From Paraburkholderia ginsengisoli NBRC 100965 (GTDB lineage Bacteria > Pseudomonadota > Gammaproteobacteria > Burkholderiales > Burkholderiaceae): 64,000 nt of DNA. The translations under genes were made by a program, and so were the position numbers. The DNA lies in NCBI RefSeq assembly GCF_000739735.1, contig NZ_BBJF01000019.1, positions 62,001-126,000 of the forward strand, given 5' to 3'. Positions 35,549-45,710 of the stretch are shown piece by piece. How positions within the stretch are numbered: position 1 is the stretch's first letter; every line of letters starts with the position of its first letter. The notes under the pieces were generated by a model. It did not search any database, had not been told where the DNA came from, and saw nothing but the letters and a program-made list of their open reading frames with translations.

Positions 35549-36139
35549 TCACTGACCCGGACTCGCCTGCAACGCGGACGCTATGTCGCGGCTGACCGAC
35601 GCCAGCGCGCGATCGTGAGCGGCCACGAGCGACTCGTAGCCCGGACCGGACACCGCCTCGCGCGCAACGGAGCGGCCGGTGGTGACGGCGCGCGCTTTGC
35701 CGGGCGGCCGCACGGCCCACAGCACGTCGACGGTCACGTCGCGGCCCGGCGCCGACTCGAAGCGCATCACGTCGATACGCACATGCCAGACGCCCAGCGG
35801 ATCGTGCGTCAGGTCGTACACCGAAATCTGCGGCGAGTTCAGCAGCACCGCCAGGTCGGCGGCGATCACGCGGCCAATGTCGCCGCTCAACGGTTGCGCC
35901 CATCGTGCGAACTCATTGACCTCGACCTGGTTGTCGCCGACGCGGGTCACGATTTGCGGCCGATCCACGATGTCCGGAATCGTCACGGGACCGATTACCA
36001 CCGCAATCGACCGCGTTGCGCCGGAACTGGCGAGCGAACGGTCGGGACTCAGCGTGTAGAAACTGGCCGAGGGCGACTTGCAGCCGCCGAGTCCGGCGAC
36101 TGCAAGGGCAAGAAGCAGACAGGCGCTCGCGTGCCTCAT
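35549..36139 (-). CDS. pqiC: PqiC-type outer-membrane lipoprotein
   Basis: 196 residues. Lipoprotein signal peptide with lipobox LGGC (Cys20), then SPSASFYTLSPDRS, the usual start of PqiC/YmbA (ABC-type transport auxiliary family). VVIGPVTIPDIVDRPQIVTR and NEFARWAQPLSGDIGRVIAADL are family hallmarks. PqiC sits in the outer membrane and connects to the PqiB needle for lipid traffic across the periplasm. Its ATG overlaps the pqiB stop by four bases. Confidence 0.9.
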   Translation of the reverse strand: MRHASACLLLALAVAGLGGCKSPSASFYTLSPDRSLASSGATRSIAVVIGPVTIPDIVDRPQIVTRVGDNQVEVNEFARWAQPLSGDIGRVIAADLAVLLNSPQISVYDLTHDPLGVWHVRIDVMRFESAPGRDVTVDVLWAVRPPGKARAVTTGRSVAREAVSGPGYESLVAAHDRALASVSRDIASALQASPGQ

Positions 36140-37755
36140 CGTTTGTCCTCCGGCTTGCCGCGCACGAGCGCTTCCGGATGCCGCGACAGATAGTCGGCCA
36201 GCGTGCGAAGCGTGGCGGCGGTGCGGGTCATCTCGTGCATCGCTTCTTCCGTGGATTGCTGCAGCGACGAATCCGGTTGCAGCGCGCTATTCGCGGAATC
36301 GAGCGTGGTTTGCGCGGACGTCAGCGTGTCGCGCGCCTTGGGCACGACCTCGTTGTTGAGTTGCGCGATCAGCGAGTTGGTGGTGCGCAGCGTCGTGCGC
36401 GCATCGTTGCCGATTGCCTCGAATGGAACATTGTTGATCTTGGCCAGCAAACGTGTGACGGAGTCCTGCAGCGACTGCAGCGTGCGCGGTATCGGCGGCA
36501 ATTCGGGCGGCGTCTTGCTCCAGTCGATCGACGCCTTCGGCGCATCCGGGAAATAGTCCAGCGCGATGTAAAGCTGGCCGGTCAGAATATTGCCGCTCCT
36601 CAGCTGGAAGCGGAAGCCATGGTCGACCAGATAGTTCGCCATGCCGCGCGGGTCCTCGCTTATGCGCCCCTCGGCGCGGCCCCGCTGGTAGCGCGACGTG
36701 AAGCGCTCCGGATAGAGCTGTATCTCGACGGGAATGCTGAAGCGATTGTTCGCGCGATCGAAGCGTGTATAGATGGCGGTCACCTCGCCGATCACGACGC
36801 CGCGGAAATCGACCGGCGCGCCGACCGTCAAGCCGCGCACCGACTCCATGAAGTTCACGATGTACTTATCGGCGATCCGGTCGTGCTGTTTCATCGCGTC
36901 GGTTCGTGTTGCATACAGTTCGAACTGCGTGTTGGGCGCGGCGTCGGCGACTTCGTCCGAATCCGGCGGCGACTCGAACGCCACGCCGCCGATGATGATG
37001 GACACGATCGACTGGGTTTCGACGCGCAGACCGTTGCTGTCGAACGCCATGTCGACTCCGCTCGCGTGCCAGAAGCGCGTATCGGTTTTGACGAAGCGGT
37101 CGTAGGGCGCATTGACGAACACCTTCAGCGTCACGCCGCGGCCGTCCGGGTCCAGCTTGTAGGAGGCGATCTGGCCGACCCGCAGCCGGCGGAAGTAGAC
37201 GGGCGTCCCCACGTCCAGCGAGCCGAGTCCCGAGCCCTTCAACGTGAACTCGCGTCCCGGCACGTCGCTCGCAAACACGGGCGGCTCTTCGAGCCCGACG
37301 AAGTTGCGGCGCGCTTTCGCCGCATTGCCGACGTCGACGTCGATATACGACCCGGACAGCAGCGTGCCGAGCCCCGACACCGTGCCGCCCGAAATGCGCG
37401 GGCGAACCACCCAGAACCGCGTGTTGTCGACGAGCAGATTCGCCACGTCGCGCGCGACCTCCGCCTTCGCCACCACGTTCCTGTGATCCGGCGACAGCGC
37501 CACGGCCTCGACCACGCCAATGTCGACGTCCTTGAACTTGAGCTTCGTCTTGCCCGCTTCGAGACCTTCGCCGGTCTTGAAGCTGATGGTGATCTTCTCG
37601 CCGCGTTCGAGGATCGCCTTGGTCGCGAGCCATCCGCCGATCAGCACCGCCACGATCGGCACGAGCCACACCAGCTGCATGCGCCAGCGCGAACGCGGAA
37701 TCGTGTCCGCCGGCGGCAGATCGGGAACATCAGGCTCGTCATTGGGCGCGGACAT
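36136..37755 (-). CDS. pqiB: PqiB, MCE-domain intermembrane transport protein
   Basis: 539 residues. One N-terminal membrane anchor (MQLVWLVPIVAVLIGGWLA) and three MCE/MlaD domains in tandem, beginning near ISFKTGEGLEAGKTKLKFKD, GSGLGSLDVGTPVYFRRLRV and VRGLTVGAPVDFRGVVIGEV. A C-terminal helical region (LLAKINNVPFEAIGNDA..., about 420-530) would form the periplasm-spanning needle. It moves lipids between inner and outer membranes. The start at 37755 has GGAGAGAGATC and lies inside the end of pqiA (17-base overlap). Confidence 0.93.
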   Translation of the reverse strand: MSAPNDEPDVPDLPPADTIPRSRWRMQLVWLVPIVAVLIGGWLATKAILERGEKITISFKTGEGLEAGKTKLKFKDVDIGVVEAVALSPDHRNVVAKAEVARDVANLLVDNTRFWVVRPRISGGTVSGLGTLLSGSYIDVDVGNAAKARRNFVGLEEPPVFASDVPGREFTLKGSGLGSLDVGTPVYFRRLRVGQIASYKLDPDGRGVTLKVFVNAPYDRFVKTDTRFWHASGVDMAFDSNGLRVETQSIVSIIIGGVAFESPPDSDEVADAAPNTQFELYATRTDAMKQHDRIADKYIVNFMESVRGLTVGAPVDFRGVVIGEVTAIYTRFDRANNRFSIPVEIQLYPERFTSRYQRGRAEGRISEDPRGMANYLVDHGFRFQLRSGNILTGQLYIALDYFPDAPKASIDWSKTPPELPPIPRTLQSLQDSVTRLLAKINNVPFEAIGNDARTTLRTTNSLIAQLNNEVVPKARDTLTSAQTTLDSANSALQPDSSLQQSTEEAMHEMTRTAATLRTLADYLSRHPEALVRGKPEDKR

Positions 37756-39034
37756 GATCTCTCTCCGCTGCGTCCCAGATGAGACGTGGATCGAAAGCCA
37801 TCGCTGCCAGCAGCGTCAACACGACGACCGCCCCGAACGCGATCGACGCCGGCCCGGCCTCGATCGTCGCCAGGGCCTGGAACTGCACCAGCGCCACCAG
37901 CATCGTGATCACATAGATGTCGAGCATGGACCAGCGCCCAACCAGTTCGATCGCGCGATAGATGCGCGTGCGCTGCACGGGAAGCCATTGCGAACGAAGC
38001 TGGGTCGACACCGCGAGATACGCGAGGCCGAGGATCTTCAGCATCGGCACCACGATGCTCGCGATGAACACCAGCACGGCGAGCGGCCATGAACCGGAGA
38101 CCCACAGATAGACGACGCCGCTCATGATCGTGTCTTTCTGCGCGCCGAACAGCGAACTCGTGTTCATCACCGGCAGTACATTGGCGGGGATATACAGCAC
38201 CATCGCGGCACTCAGATAGGCCCACGTTCGCGACAGACTCGCGGGCTTGCGCATATGCAAGTGGGCCTTGCAGCGCGGGCAACCGTGCACGCCCAAGCGT
38301 GCCGGATCGCGCGCCGGATCACGCACCAGCAGCCCGCACTCTTCGCAGAGCACGAGCCCGTAATCGGAGGCCGTCACCGCCATGCGCCGCGGCTTCAGCG
38401 GCGGCGAGCGCCACACCCCGCCGGCATTTTTCATTGCGCAGATGCGCGACCATATCTCGCGCGGATCGAATGCCGCCGACGCTGCCGCGAGCAACAGCAT
38501 CAGCACGATGAACGACCACAATGCGGTGCCCGGCACGACTTTGGCGATATGCGCGAGCTTCACGAGCGCGACCAGCAGGCCGAGGATCAGCACCTCGGTC
38601 ATGCCCCAGGGCCGCGCCAGTTGAAACAGCCGGAAGCCCTCGACCGCATGCCACGGCACGCGTCCCAGTTTCAGCGGCACGAGCAGCCACAGCATCGACA
38701 CGGTCTGCAGCACCGGCATGAGGATCGTCGTCAGGAACACCAGCACCGCGAGCGGCCAGGTGCCGTGCGTGTACAGCATGCGGACCGAGCCGGCCAGCGT
38801 CGTCTGCACGTGGTTGCCGTTGATCGATAAGCCGACGATCGGAAACACGTTCGAGATGACGAGCAGCATTGCGGACGCGAGCGTGAAAGCGAGCGCATAT
38901 TCGGGCCCGTTGGTGCGCCCTCTTCGCAACTCCGCGTGACAGCGCCGGCAACGCAGCGAGCTGCCGGGTTCGAGAGGCGCGGCAAGCTGCAGCAGATCGC
39001 ACTCCTCGCAGGCGATGAGTTCGCGGCGTGTCAT
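37739..39034 (-). CDS. pqiA: PqiA, paraquat-inducible membrane protein
   Basis: 431 residues. Two repeats, each with a Cys4 zinc-ribbon (CEECDLLQL...CRRCH near 10-35, and CEECGLLV...CPRCK near 220-240) followed by four membrane helices. SVFPIVGLS-type and ANVLPVMNTSSLFG motifs mark the family. Inner-membrane partner of PqiB that feeds lipid into the transport needle. Its ATG overlaps the stop of the outer-membrane efflux gene by four bases, tying the Pqi system to the RND pump. Confidence 0.93.
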   Translation of the reverse strand: MTRRELIACEECDLLQLAAPLEPGSSLRCRRCHAELRRGRTNGPEYALAFTLASAMLLVISNVFPIVGLSINGNHVQTTLAGSVRMLYTHGTWPLAVLVFLTTILMPVLQTVSMLWLLVPLKLGRVPWHAVEGFRLFQLARPWGMTEVLILGLLVALVKLAHIAKVVPGTALWSFIVLMLLLAAASAAFDPREIWSRICAMKNAGGVWRSPPLKPRRMAVTASDYGLVLCEECGLLVRDPARDPARLGVHGCPRCKAHLHMRKPASLSRTWAYLSAAMVLYIPANVLPVMNTSSLFGAQKDTIMSGVVYLWVSGSWPLAVLVFIASIVVPMLKILGLAYLAVSTQLRSQWLPVQRTRIYRAIELVGRWSMLDIYVITMLVALVQFQALATIEAGPASIAFGAVVVLTLLAAMAFDPRLIWDAAERDHVRAQ

Positions 39035-40590
39035 CTCGCCTCCAATGCGACCGGCTCGCCCATTGGAGCGGCGTTGTGTGCGACGGGAGCGGTGTCTGTC
39101 GGTGTCACGGGTGCTGCGGGTGTTGTGGGTACTGCCGGTGTCGCCGGTGTCGCCGATCCAGGCAGCTGCGGCACCGACAGCTTCTCCGCGGCGAGCACCC
39201 AGCCGCCGCCCATCGCTTTGTAGAGCGTGACGAACGACGTCAGCTCGGCCCCTTGTGTCTGCGTGTAGCTCAGTTGCGCGTTGAAGAGGCTGCGTTCGGC
39301 GTCGAGCACTTCGATGTAGCTCGTGTAACCGCCTTCGTAACGCAGTCGCGCGAGATGCGCGTAGGTGTGCAGTGACTCGACCTGGTTGCCCACCACGGCG
39401 AGTTGCTCATGCGTCTTCTGCACGGCGAGAAGCGAGTCCTCGACTTCCTGGAACGCCACCTGAATCGACTTCTCGTACGAGAACAGCGCTTCCTGCTGAC
39501 GCGCCTCGGCCTGGCGCACCTGGCCGGAGATATTGCCCGCCGTGAAGATCGGCTGCGTCACGCTGCCCGCGAACGACCACACTCGCGCCGGCCCGGTGAA
39601 CAGATTCGAGAACTGCGAGCTGACCGTGCCGAACAGTCCTGTCAGCGAGATCGACGGAAAGTACAGCGCCTTGGCCGCGCCGATCAGCGCGTTCTCCGAC
39701 ACCAGCGTCTGCTCGGCCTGCAGCAGATCCGGACGGCGTTCGAGCAGGTCCGAAGGCAGTCCGTTCGGAATCTGCGGTGTGCCCATCGTCGACAGTTCGC
39801 GGCCGCGCAGAATCGCGCCGGGATTCTTGCCGAGCAGCACGGACAGCGCGTTTTCCTGCTGGCCGATCTGCAATTCGATCTGCGGGACGGTCGCTTTCGC
39901 GGCCTCGTATTCAGACTGGCTTTGCGCCAGTTCCATCTGCGAGACTTCGCCGCCCTTGAAACGCAGCGTGAAGACCCGCACCGAGTCACCGCGGCTTTCC
40001 ACCGTTTCCTTCGCGATCTCCAGTTGCCGGTCGAGACTGCGCAAGTTGATGTACGCGGAAGCGACGTTGCTGACCAGCGTCAGAATGGTCGCGCGGCGGC
40101 CTTCTTCGCTCGCCAGCAGATTCGCGCGCGCCGCTTCGGTCTGACGGCGCACCTTGCCGAACAGATCGATTTCCCACGCGACCGAAACCGTCGCATCGAA
40201 CTGGTTGTAGATCGGGCTGATACCGTTCGGTATCGGTATTCCGGCCGCCGCCGACGCACGCTGGCGCGACGCATCGGCGCCCGCGCCGATCTGCGGAAAG
40301 AGCGCGGAGCGCGTCGTCACGAACTGCGCCTGGAATTCGTCGACCCGCGCGGCCGCGATCTTTACATCGCGGTTCTCCTGCAGCGCGCTTGCAATCAGCT
40401 CGTCGAGCACGGGGTCCTGAAACTGCTCCCACCATGCGACGTTGGCGATCTCGGCGGCCTCGCCCTGCGTGAAGCGATAGGTCGCCGGCACGTCGACCTT
40501 GGGCCGCGCGTAGTCGGGCCCGAGCAGGCAGCCGCCCAGCGCGAGCAGCGCGGCGGAAGCGAGCAAACGCGCCAGTACCGTCCCGTCCAT
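39031..40590 (-). CDS. RND efflux outer-membrane lipoprotein (OprM/NodT family)
   Basis: 519 residues. Lipobox LGGC (Cys21), then LLGPDYARPKVDVPATYRF, the standard NodT-family start. Two outer-membrane-efflux repeats follow, with PDLLQAEQTLVSENALIGAA and SLTGLFGTVSSQFSNLF. A Gly/Thr/Pro-rich C-terminal tail is present. It forms the trimeric TolC-like exit duct for the pump. It starts one base after the stop of the RND gene and ends inside the pqiA start. Confidence 0.92.
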   Translation of the reverse strand: MDGTVLARLLASAALLALGGCLLGPDYARPKVDVPATYRFTQGEAAEIANVAWWEQFQDPVLDELIASALQENRDVKIAAARVDEFQAQFVTTRSALFPQIGAGADASRQRASAAAGIPIPNGISPIYNQFDATVSVAWEIDLFGKVRRQTEAARANLLASEEGRRATILTLVSNVASAYINLRSLDRQLEIAKETVESRGDSVRVFTLRFKGGEVSQMELAQSQSEYEAAKATVPQIELQIGQQENALSVLLGKNPGAILRGRELSTMGTPQIPNGLPSDLLERRPDLLQAEQTLVSENALIGAAKALYFPSISLTGLFGTVSSQFSNLFTGPARVWSFAGSVTQPIFTAGNISGQVRQAEARQQEALFSYEKSIQVAFQEVEDSLLAVQKTHEQLAVVGNQVESLHTYAHLARLRYEGGYTSYIEVLDAERSLFNAQLSYTQTQGAELTSFVTLYKAMGGGWVLAAEKLSVPQLPGSATPATPAVPTTPAAPVTPTDTAPVAHNAAPMGEPVALEAR

Positions 40591-40591
40591 G

Positions 40592-43500
40592 TCAATTGCT
40601 CTCTTGCGATGGCGCGCGCGGCGGCAAGCCGGGCTCCGCCGCGGTCGAATCCGGCCCTGCCGCGGCCGCGCCCTTGTCCGGTGTCGGCTTGCCGCCGCGC
40701 GAGCGCGACGACATCGATTCGAGCAGGTAATAGAACATCGGAATGAAGAACACAGCGATAGCGGTCGCGCCGAGCATGCCGCCGATCACACCCGTACCGA
40801 TCGAATGGCGGCTGTTGGCCGACGCGCCGGTCGCGATCGCGAGCGGCACGCAGCCGAGAATGAACGCGAGCGATGTCATCACGATCGGACGCAGCCGCTC
40901 TTCGGCCGCCGTCATCGTCGAGTCGAGCACCGACGCGCCGGTCTCGCGGTTCAGCACCGCGAATTCGAAGATCAGGATCGCGTTCTTGGCGGCGAGCGCG
41001 ACCAGCATGGTCAGGCCGATCTGGAAGTACACGTCGTTGTTCAGGCCGCGTAGCAGAATCGCGAGCAGTGCACCGAAGAGTGCGAACGGCACCGCCATCA
41101 GCACGCCGACCGGCAGGCTCCATTTCTCGTACTGCGCGGCGAGGATCAGGAACACCATCACGAGGCCGAACACGAACACGAGTCCCGACGTGCCGCCCGA
41201 TTGCCGTTCCTCATACGCCTCGCCGCTCCACGCAACGTCATAGCCGGACGGCATTTGCGCGGCCAGTTCCTCCAGGGTCGAGATCACCTGGCCGGAACTG
41301 AATCCGGGCGCGGCATTCGCCGTAATCTTGATGGCCGGGAAATTATTGAAGCGCGTGACCAGATCGGGACCGACGACGAACCGGTAGGTCGCCACCGACG
41401 TGATCGGCAGCATCGCGCCGGTCTTGCTGCGCACGAAGATCTGATCGAGGTCGGCGGGCTTCAACCGGTACGACGGCTCCGCTTGCAGGATCACCTGCCA
41501 CAGCCGGCTCGAACGGTTGAACTGCGACACGTAGAGCGAGCCGAACATCGTCTGCATCGAGCTATATGCGTCTTCGACCGGCACGCCGAGCGTCTCGGAC
41601 TTGTCGCGGTCCACCTCCACCAGCAATTGCCGCGACGACGCGTTGAACGTCATCGTCACGCCGGTCAGCTCCGGACGCTGCCGCGCTTTCTGCACGAACT
41701 CCTGCGCGACCTCCGCGAGTTGCGCGATGCTCGCGTCGCCCTTGCTCTGAATCCACACTTCCGTGCCGCCGGTCGTGCCGAGACCGGGAATCGACGGCGG
41801 GTTGACCGGAAACACCACGCCCTCCTTCACATCAGCGAAGTGACGGTACGCGTCGAGCAGCACCGTGCGGGCGTTCTGCGTCCTGATGTTCGCGGACGTG
41901 TAGCGGTCTTCGAAACTCTTCAGACCGACGAAGAACGTGCTCGAATTGTTCTTGTTCTGGCTGTCGAGGAGGCTGAAACCGTCGACCACCGTGATGCTGC
42001 CGACCGCCTCCTGTTTCATGAAGTAGTCGGTCACCTTCTGCGAGACCTCGCCGGTGCGATCGAGGCTCGCCGCGTCGGGCATGATCACCGCGCCGAGCAG
42101 ATAGCCCTGATCTTCCGGCGGCAGGAACGCCGACGGAATCGACCGCACCATGAGTACCGAGAGGACGATCATGCCCACGAAAAACAGCAGCGCAAAAATG
42201 AAGCGCTTGATCAGCAGTCTGACCGCGCGCGAGTAGCCCGAGGTCATCTGCGCGAACTTGTTGTCGAACCAGCGGAAAAAGCCCTTCTTCTCGTGATGCG
42301 TGTTCTTCAGCAGCAACGCGGCGAGCGCCGGCGACAAGGTCAGCGCGACAATGCCGGACAACACCACCGAGATCGCGATCGTAATGGCGAACTGCTTGTA
42401 CATCTGCCCCGTGATGCCGCCGAGAAAGGCCACCGGCACGAACACCGCGCACAACACCAGCACGATCGCGACGACCGGTCCCGCGACCTCATCCATCGCC
42501 TTTTTAGCGGCGTCTTTGGGACTCAGTTTGAACACCGTCATGTTTCGCTCGACGTTCTCGATCACGACGATCGCATCGTCCACGACGATCCCGATCGCGA
42601 GCACCATCCCGAACAGGGTCAGCATGTTGATCGAGAAGCCCAGCAGCAGCATGAACATGCAGGTGCCGACAATCGAAACCGGTACCGCCACGACCGGAAT
42701 CAGCGTCGCGCGAAGGCTTTGCAGAAACACGAACACGACAATGACGACGAGCACCAGCGCTTCGAAGAACGTGTGAATGACGTCGGAGATCGAAGCCCGG
42801 GTGAACTCGGTCGTATCCATCGCTATTTCATACTTCAGCCCTTCGGGGAAAGACTTGTTCAGCTCCTCCAGCGTCGCGCGAACCTTCTTCGAGACTTCGA
42901 GCGCATTGGCGCCCGGCTGCTGATAAACGGCGAGCACGGTCGCGGGTTTGCCCTGAAACCGGCTGCGAATCGAGTAGTCCTTCTGCCCCAGTTCGGCGCG
43001 CCCGATGTCCCTGATGCGCACGATCGCCGCGCCGCCGCTGGCCGCGCGCACGATGATGTTCTCGAACTGCGACGGCTCGGCCAGGCGGCCGGTCGTCGTC
43101 ACGGCGAACGACTGCTCGACCGACTGGCCCGTCGGCGATTGCCCGATGCTGCCCACCGCGAACTGCTGGTTCTGGTTCGCCACCACCTTCTGCACGTCGG
43201 CGGCGGTCACGCCGAGTTGCGCCATCCGGTCTGGCTTGAGCCAGATACGCATCGCGTAATCCGGATTGCCGAAAATGCTGGACTGGTTCGCGCCCGGCAC
43301 GCGCTTGATCGCGTCCAGCACGTAGATGTTCGTGAAGTTCGCGATGTAGACCGAATCGTAGCGGTCGGTAGGCGAATAAACCGCGATCACCATCATGAAC
43401 GCGGAGGACTTCTTCTGCACCTGAATGCCTTGCGACTGAACCGATTGCGGAAGCTGCGGCAACGCGAGATTCACGCGGTTCTGCACGTCGACCTGAGCCA

Positions 43501-43810
43501 GTTCCGGATTCGTGCCGATCTCGAAGAAAGCATTGATGGTCAGGTTGCCGGTGGATGAACTCGACGAGTTCATATAGATCATGTTGTCCGCGCCGTTGAC
43601 CTGCTGCTCGATCGGCGCGGCGACGTTGTTCGCCACGACCTCGGCGTTGGCGCCCGGATAGGTGGCCGAGATGGTGATCTGCGGCGGCGTGATGTCCGGG
43701 TATTGCGCGACCGGCAACGAGAACATGGCCAACGCGCCGCCCAGCGTAATGACGATCGAAATGACCGATGCGAAAATCGGACGATCGATGCAGTAGTGCG
43801 AGATGCTCAT
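40592..43810 (-). CDS. RND efflux transporter, HAE1 family (AcrB/MexB type)
   Basis: 1072 residues from the ATG at 43810; a GTG nine codons earlier is less likely. MSISHYCIDRPIFASVISIV is the family start. Twelve membrane helices and two large periplasmic loops follow. GIVVDDAIVVIENVERNM carries the proton-relay Asp pair and LAAKNAILIFEFA the relay Lys of helix 10. Proton-driven export of drugs, solvents or other toxic compounds from periplasm and membrane. The C-terminus is Gly/Pro-rich. It lies 13 bases after the adaptor gene. Confidence 0.95.
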   Translation of the reverse strand: MSISHYCIDRPIFASVISIVITLGGALAMFSLPVAQYPDITPPQITISATYPGANAEVVANNVAAPIEQQVNGADNMIYMNSSSSSTGNLTINAFFEIGTNPELAQVDVQNRVNLALPQLPQSVQSQGIQVQKKSSAFMMVIAVYSPTDRYDSVYIANFTNIYVLDAIKRVPGANQSSIFGNPDYAMRIWLKPDRMAQLGVTAADVQKVVANQNQQFAVGSIGQSPTGQSVEQSFAVTTTGRLAEPSQFENIIVRAASGGAAIVRIRDIGRAELGQKDYSIRSRFQGKPATVLAVYQQPGANALEVSKKVRATLEELNKSFPEGLKYEIAMDTTEFTRASISDVIHTFFEALVLVVIVVFVFLQSLRATLIPVVAVPVSIVGTCMFMLLLGFSINMLTLFGMVLAIGIVVDDAIVVIENVERNMTVFKLSPKDAAKKAMDEVAGPVVAIVLVLCAVFVPVAFLGGITGQMYKQFAITIAISVVLSGIVALTLSPALAALLLKNTHHEKKGFFRWFDNKFAQMTSGYSRAVRLLIKRFIFALLFFVGMIVLSVLMVRSIPSAFLPPEDQGYLLGAVIMPDAASLDRTGEVSQKVTDYFMKQEAVGSITVVDGFSLLDSQNKNNSSTFFVGLKSFEDRYTSANIRTQNARTVLLDAYRHFADVKEGVVFPVNPPSIPGLGTTGGTEVWIQSKGDASIAQLAEVAQEFVQKARQRPELTGVTMTFNASSRQLLVEVDRDKSETLGVPVEDAYSSMQTMFGSLYVSQFNRSSRLWQVILQAEPSYRLKPADLDQIFVRSKTGAMLPITSVATYRFVVGPDLVTRFNNFPAIKITANAAPGFSSGQVISTLEELAAQMPSGYDVAWSGEAYEERQSGGTSGLVFVFGLVMVFLILAAQYEKWSLPVGVLMAVPFALFGALLAILLRGLNNDVYFQIGLTMLVALAAKNAILIFEFAVLNRETGASVLDSTMTAAEERLRPIVMTSLAFILGCVPLAIATGASANSRHSIGTGVIGGMLGATAIAVFFIPMFYYLLESMSSRSRGGKPTPDKGAAAAGPDSTAAEPGLPPRAPSQESN

Positions 43811-43823
43811 ATCGGCCGCCCTG

Positions 43824-45137
43824 TCATTGGGTCGCACCGTTGCGGGTTCCCTGCGCCGCCCCCTGAGCTTGCGTGGAGGGCGCGGGCGTCGAGCTTTCAG
43901 ATCCGGCTGCCGCCGCGGGCGCCGCCGCGCCGGATGCGGGAGCCGGTCCTTTGACGATCTTCAGCGAGCTCCCCGGCGAGACCCGCAGCGCGCCGTCCAC
44001 CACGATGCGCTCGCCCGGCTTGAGACCGTCCGACACGAACCAGTCCTCGCCGTGCCAATCGCCCACTTCGATGACGCGCTGCCGTGCTTTCGACTGATCG
44101 TCGACGACCCAGACGAAGTGGCTCTTCGAGCCTTGCAGGACGGCGCGCTGGGGCACAAGAATCGAGCTGGGCCGGATCGCGCCGGAAACACGCGCCTTCA
44201 CGAACTGGCCGGGGCGCAACATCCCCTTCGGATTGGCGAAAACGGCGCGCACCAAGAAGGTCCCCGTCTCGGTGTTGAACGCAGGATTCGCAAAGTCGAT
44301 GCGCCCCGACTGTGAGAACACCGAACCATCGGCCAGAATCAGGTTGACGATGAAATCGTTGTGCGCCGGGAATTTCAACTGACCCGCTGCAATCTGGTCC
44401 CGGTACTTCAGCATCTCGTTCTCGGAGATGCTGAAGTTCACCCACATCGGGTCGAGTTGATAGACGTAGGTCAGCAGGCCGTTCGCGGTGGCCGTCACAT
44501 AACTGCCATCCTGTTGACGCGCGAAGCTCGATAGACCCATGAGCGGAGACTTGATCGTCGTGTAGCCGAGATTCAGTTGCGCGGTCTGCACTTCCCCTTG
44601 CGCGGCGATGACAGCGGCGGCCGACTGCTTCTCGTTGCCGATCGCGTCGTCGAGATCTTTCTTGCTCAACGCGTTCTGAGCGGCGAGCGGCTCCACGCGC
44701 GCGAGATTCGCCCGCGCAACCTGCAAGCGCGCCTGCTGCTGCGCGAGCTGTCCCTTGGCGGTTTGCAGCGCGGCCTCAAACGGCTTGCTGTCCATCTGGA
44801 ACATCGTCTGTCCCGCCTTCACCACCGCCCCTTCGACATACAGGCGTTTGTCGAGAAAGCCGTCCACCCGCGCGCGAATCTCGACCTCGCGAGAGCTCTG
44901 CGTTTGAGCGGTAAATTCGAAATCGACCGGGGTGTCCTGCTGGACGACGGTGGTGACGGTCACTTCCGGCGCGCTCGCCGCCGGCGCGGCGGGCTGCTTC
45001 TTGCAACCGGCGAGCAGCGCCGTCGCCGCGATCAGCAGCAGCAGCGCGCGCCCCGAGCGACGCAAACCGCCGGACGTGTCGGCGGGCCCGCGCGATGACG
45101 AACACGGCGCGGTGGGGAGGATGGGGAGGGTTTTCAT
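43824..45137 (-). CDS. RND efflux periplasmic adaptor (membrane fusion protein)
   Basis: 437 residues. Lipobox LLAGC (Cys45) after a basic leader. The barrel-sandwich hybrid part has EIRARVDGFLDKRLYVEGAV, a helical hairpin follows (AKGQLAQQQARLQVARANLA), and then a beta-barrel and membrane-proximal domain (VPQRAVLQGSKSHFVWVV, GLKPGERIVVDGALRV). The Ala/Pro/Ser tail is low complexity. It bridges the RND transporter to the outer-membrane duct. It lies 16 bases after a small secreted-protein gene, which appears to lead the operon. Confidence 0.94.
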   Translation of the reverse strand: MKTLPILPTAPCSSSRGPADTSGGLRRSGRALLLLIAATALLAGCKKQPAAPAASAPEVTVTTVVQQDTPVDFEFTAQTQSSREVEIRARVDGFLDKRLYVEGAVVKAGQTMFQMDSKPFEAALQTAKGQLAQQQARLQVARANLARVEPLAAQNALSKKDLDDAIGNEKQSAAAVIAAQGEVQTAQLNLGYTTIKSPLMGLSSFARQQDGSYVTATANGLLTYVYQLDPMWVNFSISENEMLKYRDQIAAGQLKFPAHNDFIVNLILADGSVFSQSGRIDFANPAFNTETGTFLVRAVFANPKGMLRPGQFVKARVSGAIRPSSILVPQRAVLQGSKSHFVWVVDDQSKARQRVIEVGDWHGEDWFVSDGLKPGERIVVDGALRVSPGSSLKIVKGPAPASGAAAPAAAAGSESSTPAPSTQAQGAAQGTRNGATQ

Positions 45138-45153
45138 TGCGAGACCCGCTCCA

Positions 45154-45546
45154 TCACAAGACCGTACAGTTGCCGAACAGCACGAGCGCTTCCGAGTAAT
45201 TGCCGATCGTCAACGTCATCGATCCGTCCGTCGAATCGAGGATGAGGGTCCATCCGTACCCCATCTCGACGCCGTTCATGATGATTTCGTTGGCGTCCTT
45301 GCTGGCGATATGCATCGGCGTCGTGCGCGTCGGTCCGGTGATGACCTGCTTGTTGAAGTCGAGAGAGAGAAATCGGGGCGCGCCGACATCCGCGGGCAAC
45401 GAGCGGGTGCAGGTGAGTCCGGGATCGCATGCGTGCGCGTCGATCGTCGCGCACAGCAGCGGCTTGCTGCCGTCGAAGTCGGCGGCCGACGTATCCAGTG
45501 CGACAATGCTCAGTAAAATCGTGAGTAAAACGGACCCGGATTTCAT
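45154..45546 (-). CDS. Small secreted hypothetical protein leading the RND-Pqi operon
   Basis: 130 residues from the ATG at 45546, which has GGGAG six bases upstream; a start five codons earlier is possible. A signal peptide ends near DTSAADF. The mature part has four Cys (LLCATIDAHACDPGLTCTRS and the C-terminal GNCTVL), which could form two disulfides. YGWTLILDSTDGSMTLTIG suggests a compact beta structure. I do not recognise a family. It would be the first gene transcribed from the promoter with box C. Confidence 0.7.
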   Translation of the reverse strand: MKSGSVLLTILLSIVALDTSAADFDGSKPLLCATIDAHACDPGLTCTRSLPADVGAPRFLSLDFNKQVITGPTRTTPMHIASKDANEIIMNGVEMGYGWTLILDSTDGSMTLTIGNYSEALVLFGNCTVL

Positions 45547-45710
45547 CGCGTACTCCCGCATTTTCTTTGAACGCTGCGCGCGCAGTGAACCGGCGCGTGC
45601 GTGGACAACCGGCGCACGCGTCAGATCAGGTAGCCGCGCATCCGCTTCGAAGTGTCCGATCGACACGCTGACGTAGCTCAGTTTGGTAGCTGCAATACCG
45701 CGCGGCAATC

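Noticed and set aside
41201-43558. Plus-strand open frame of 785 codons opposite the RND gene
   Set aside because: Composition is shadow-like (His/Arg-rich); the RND protein on the other strand is unambiguous.
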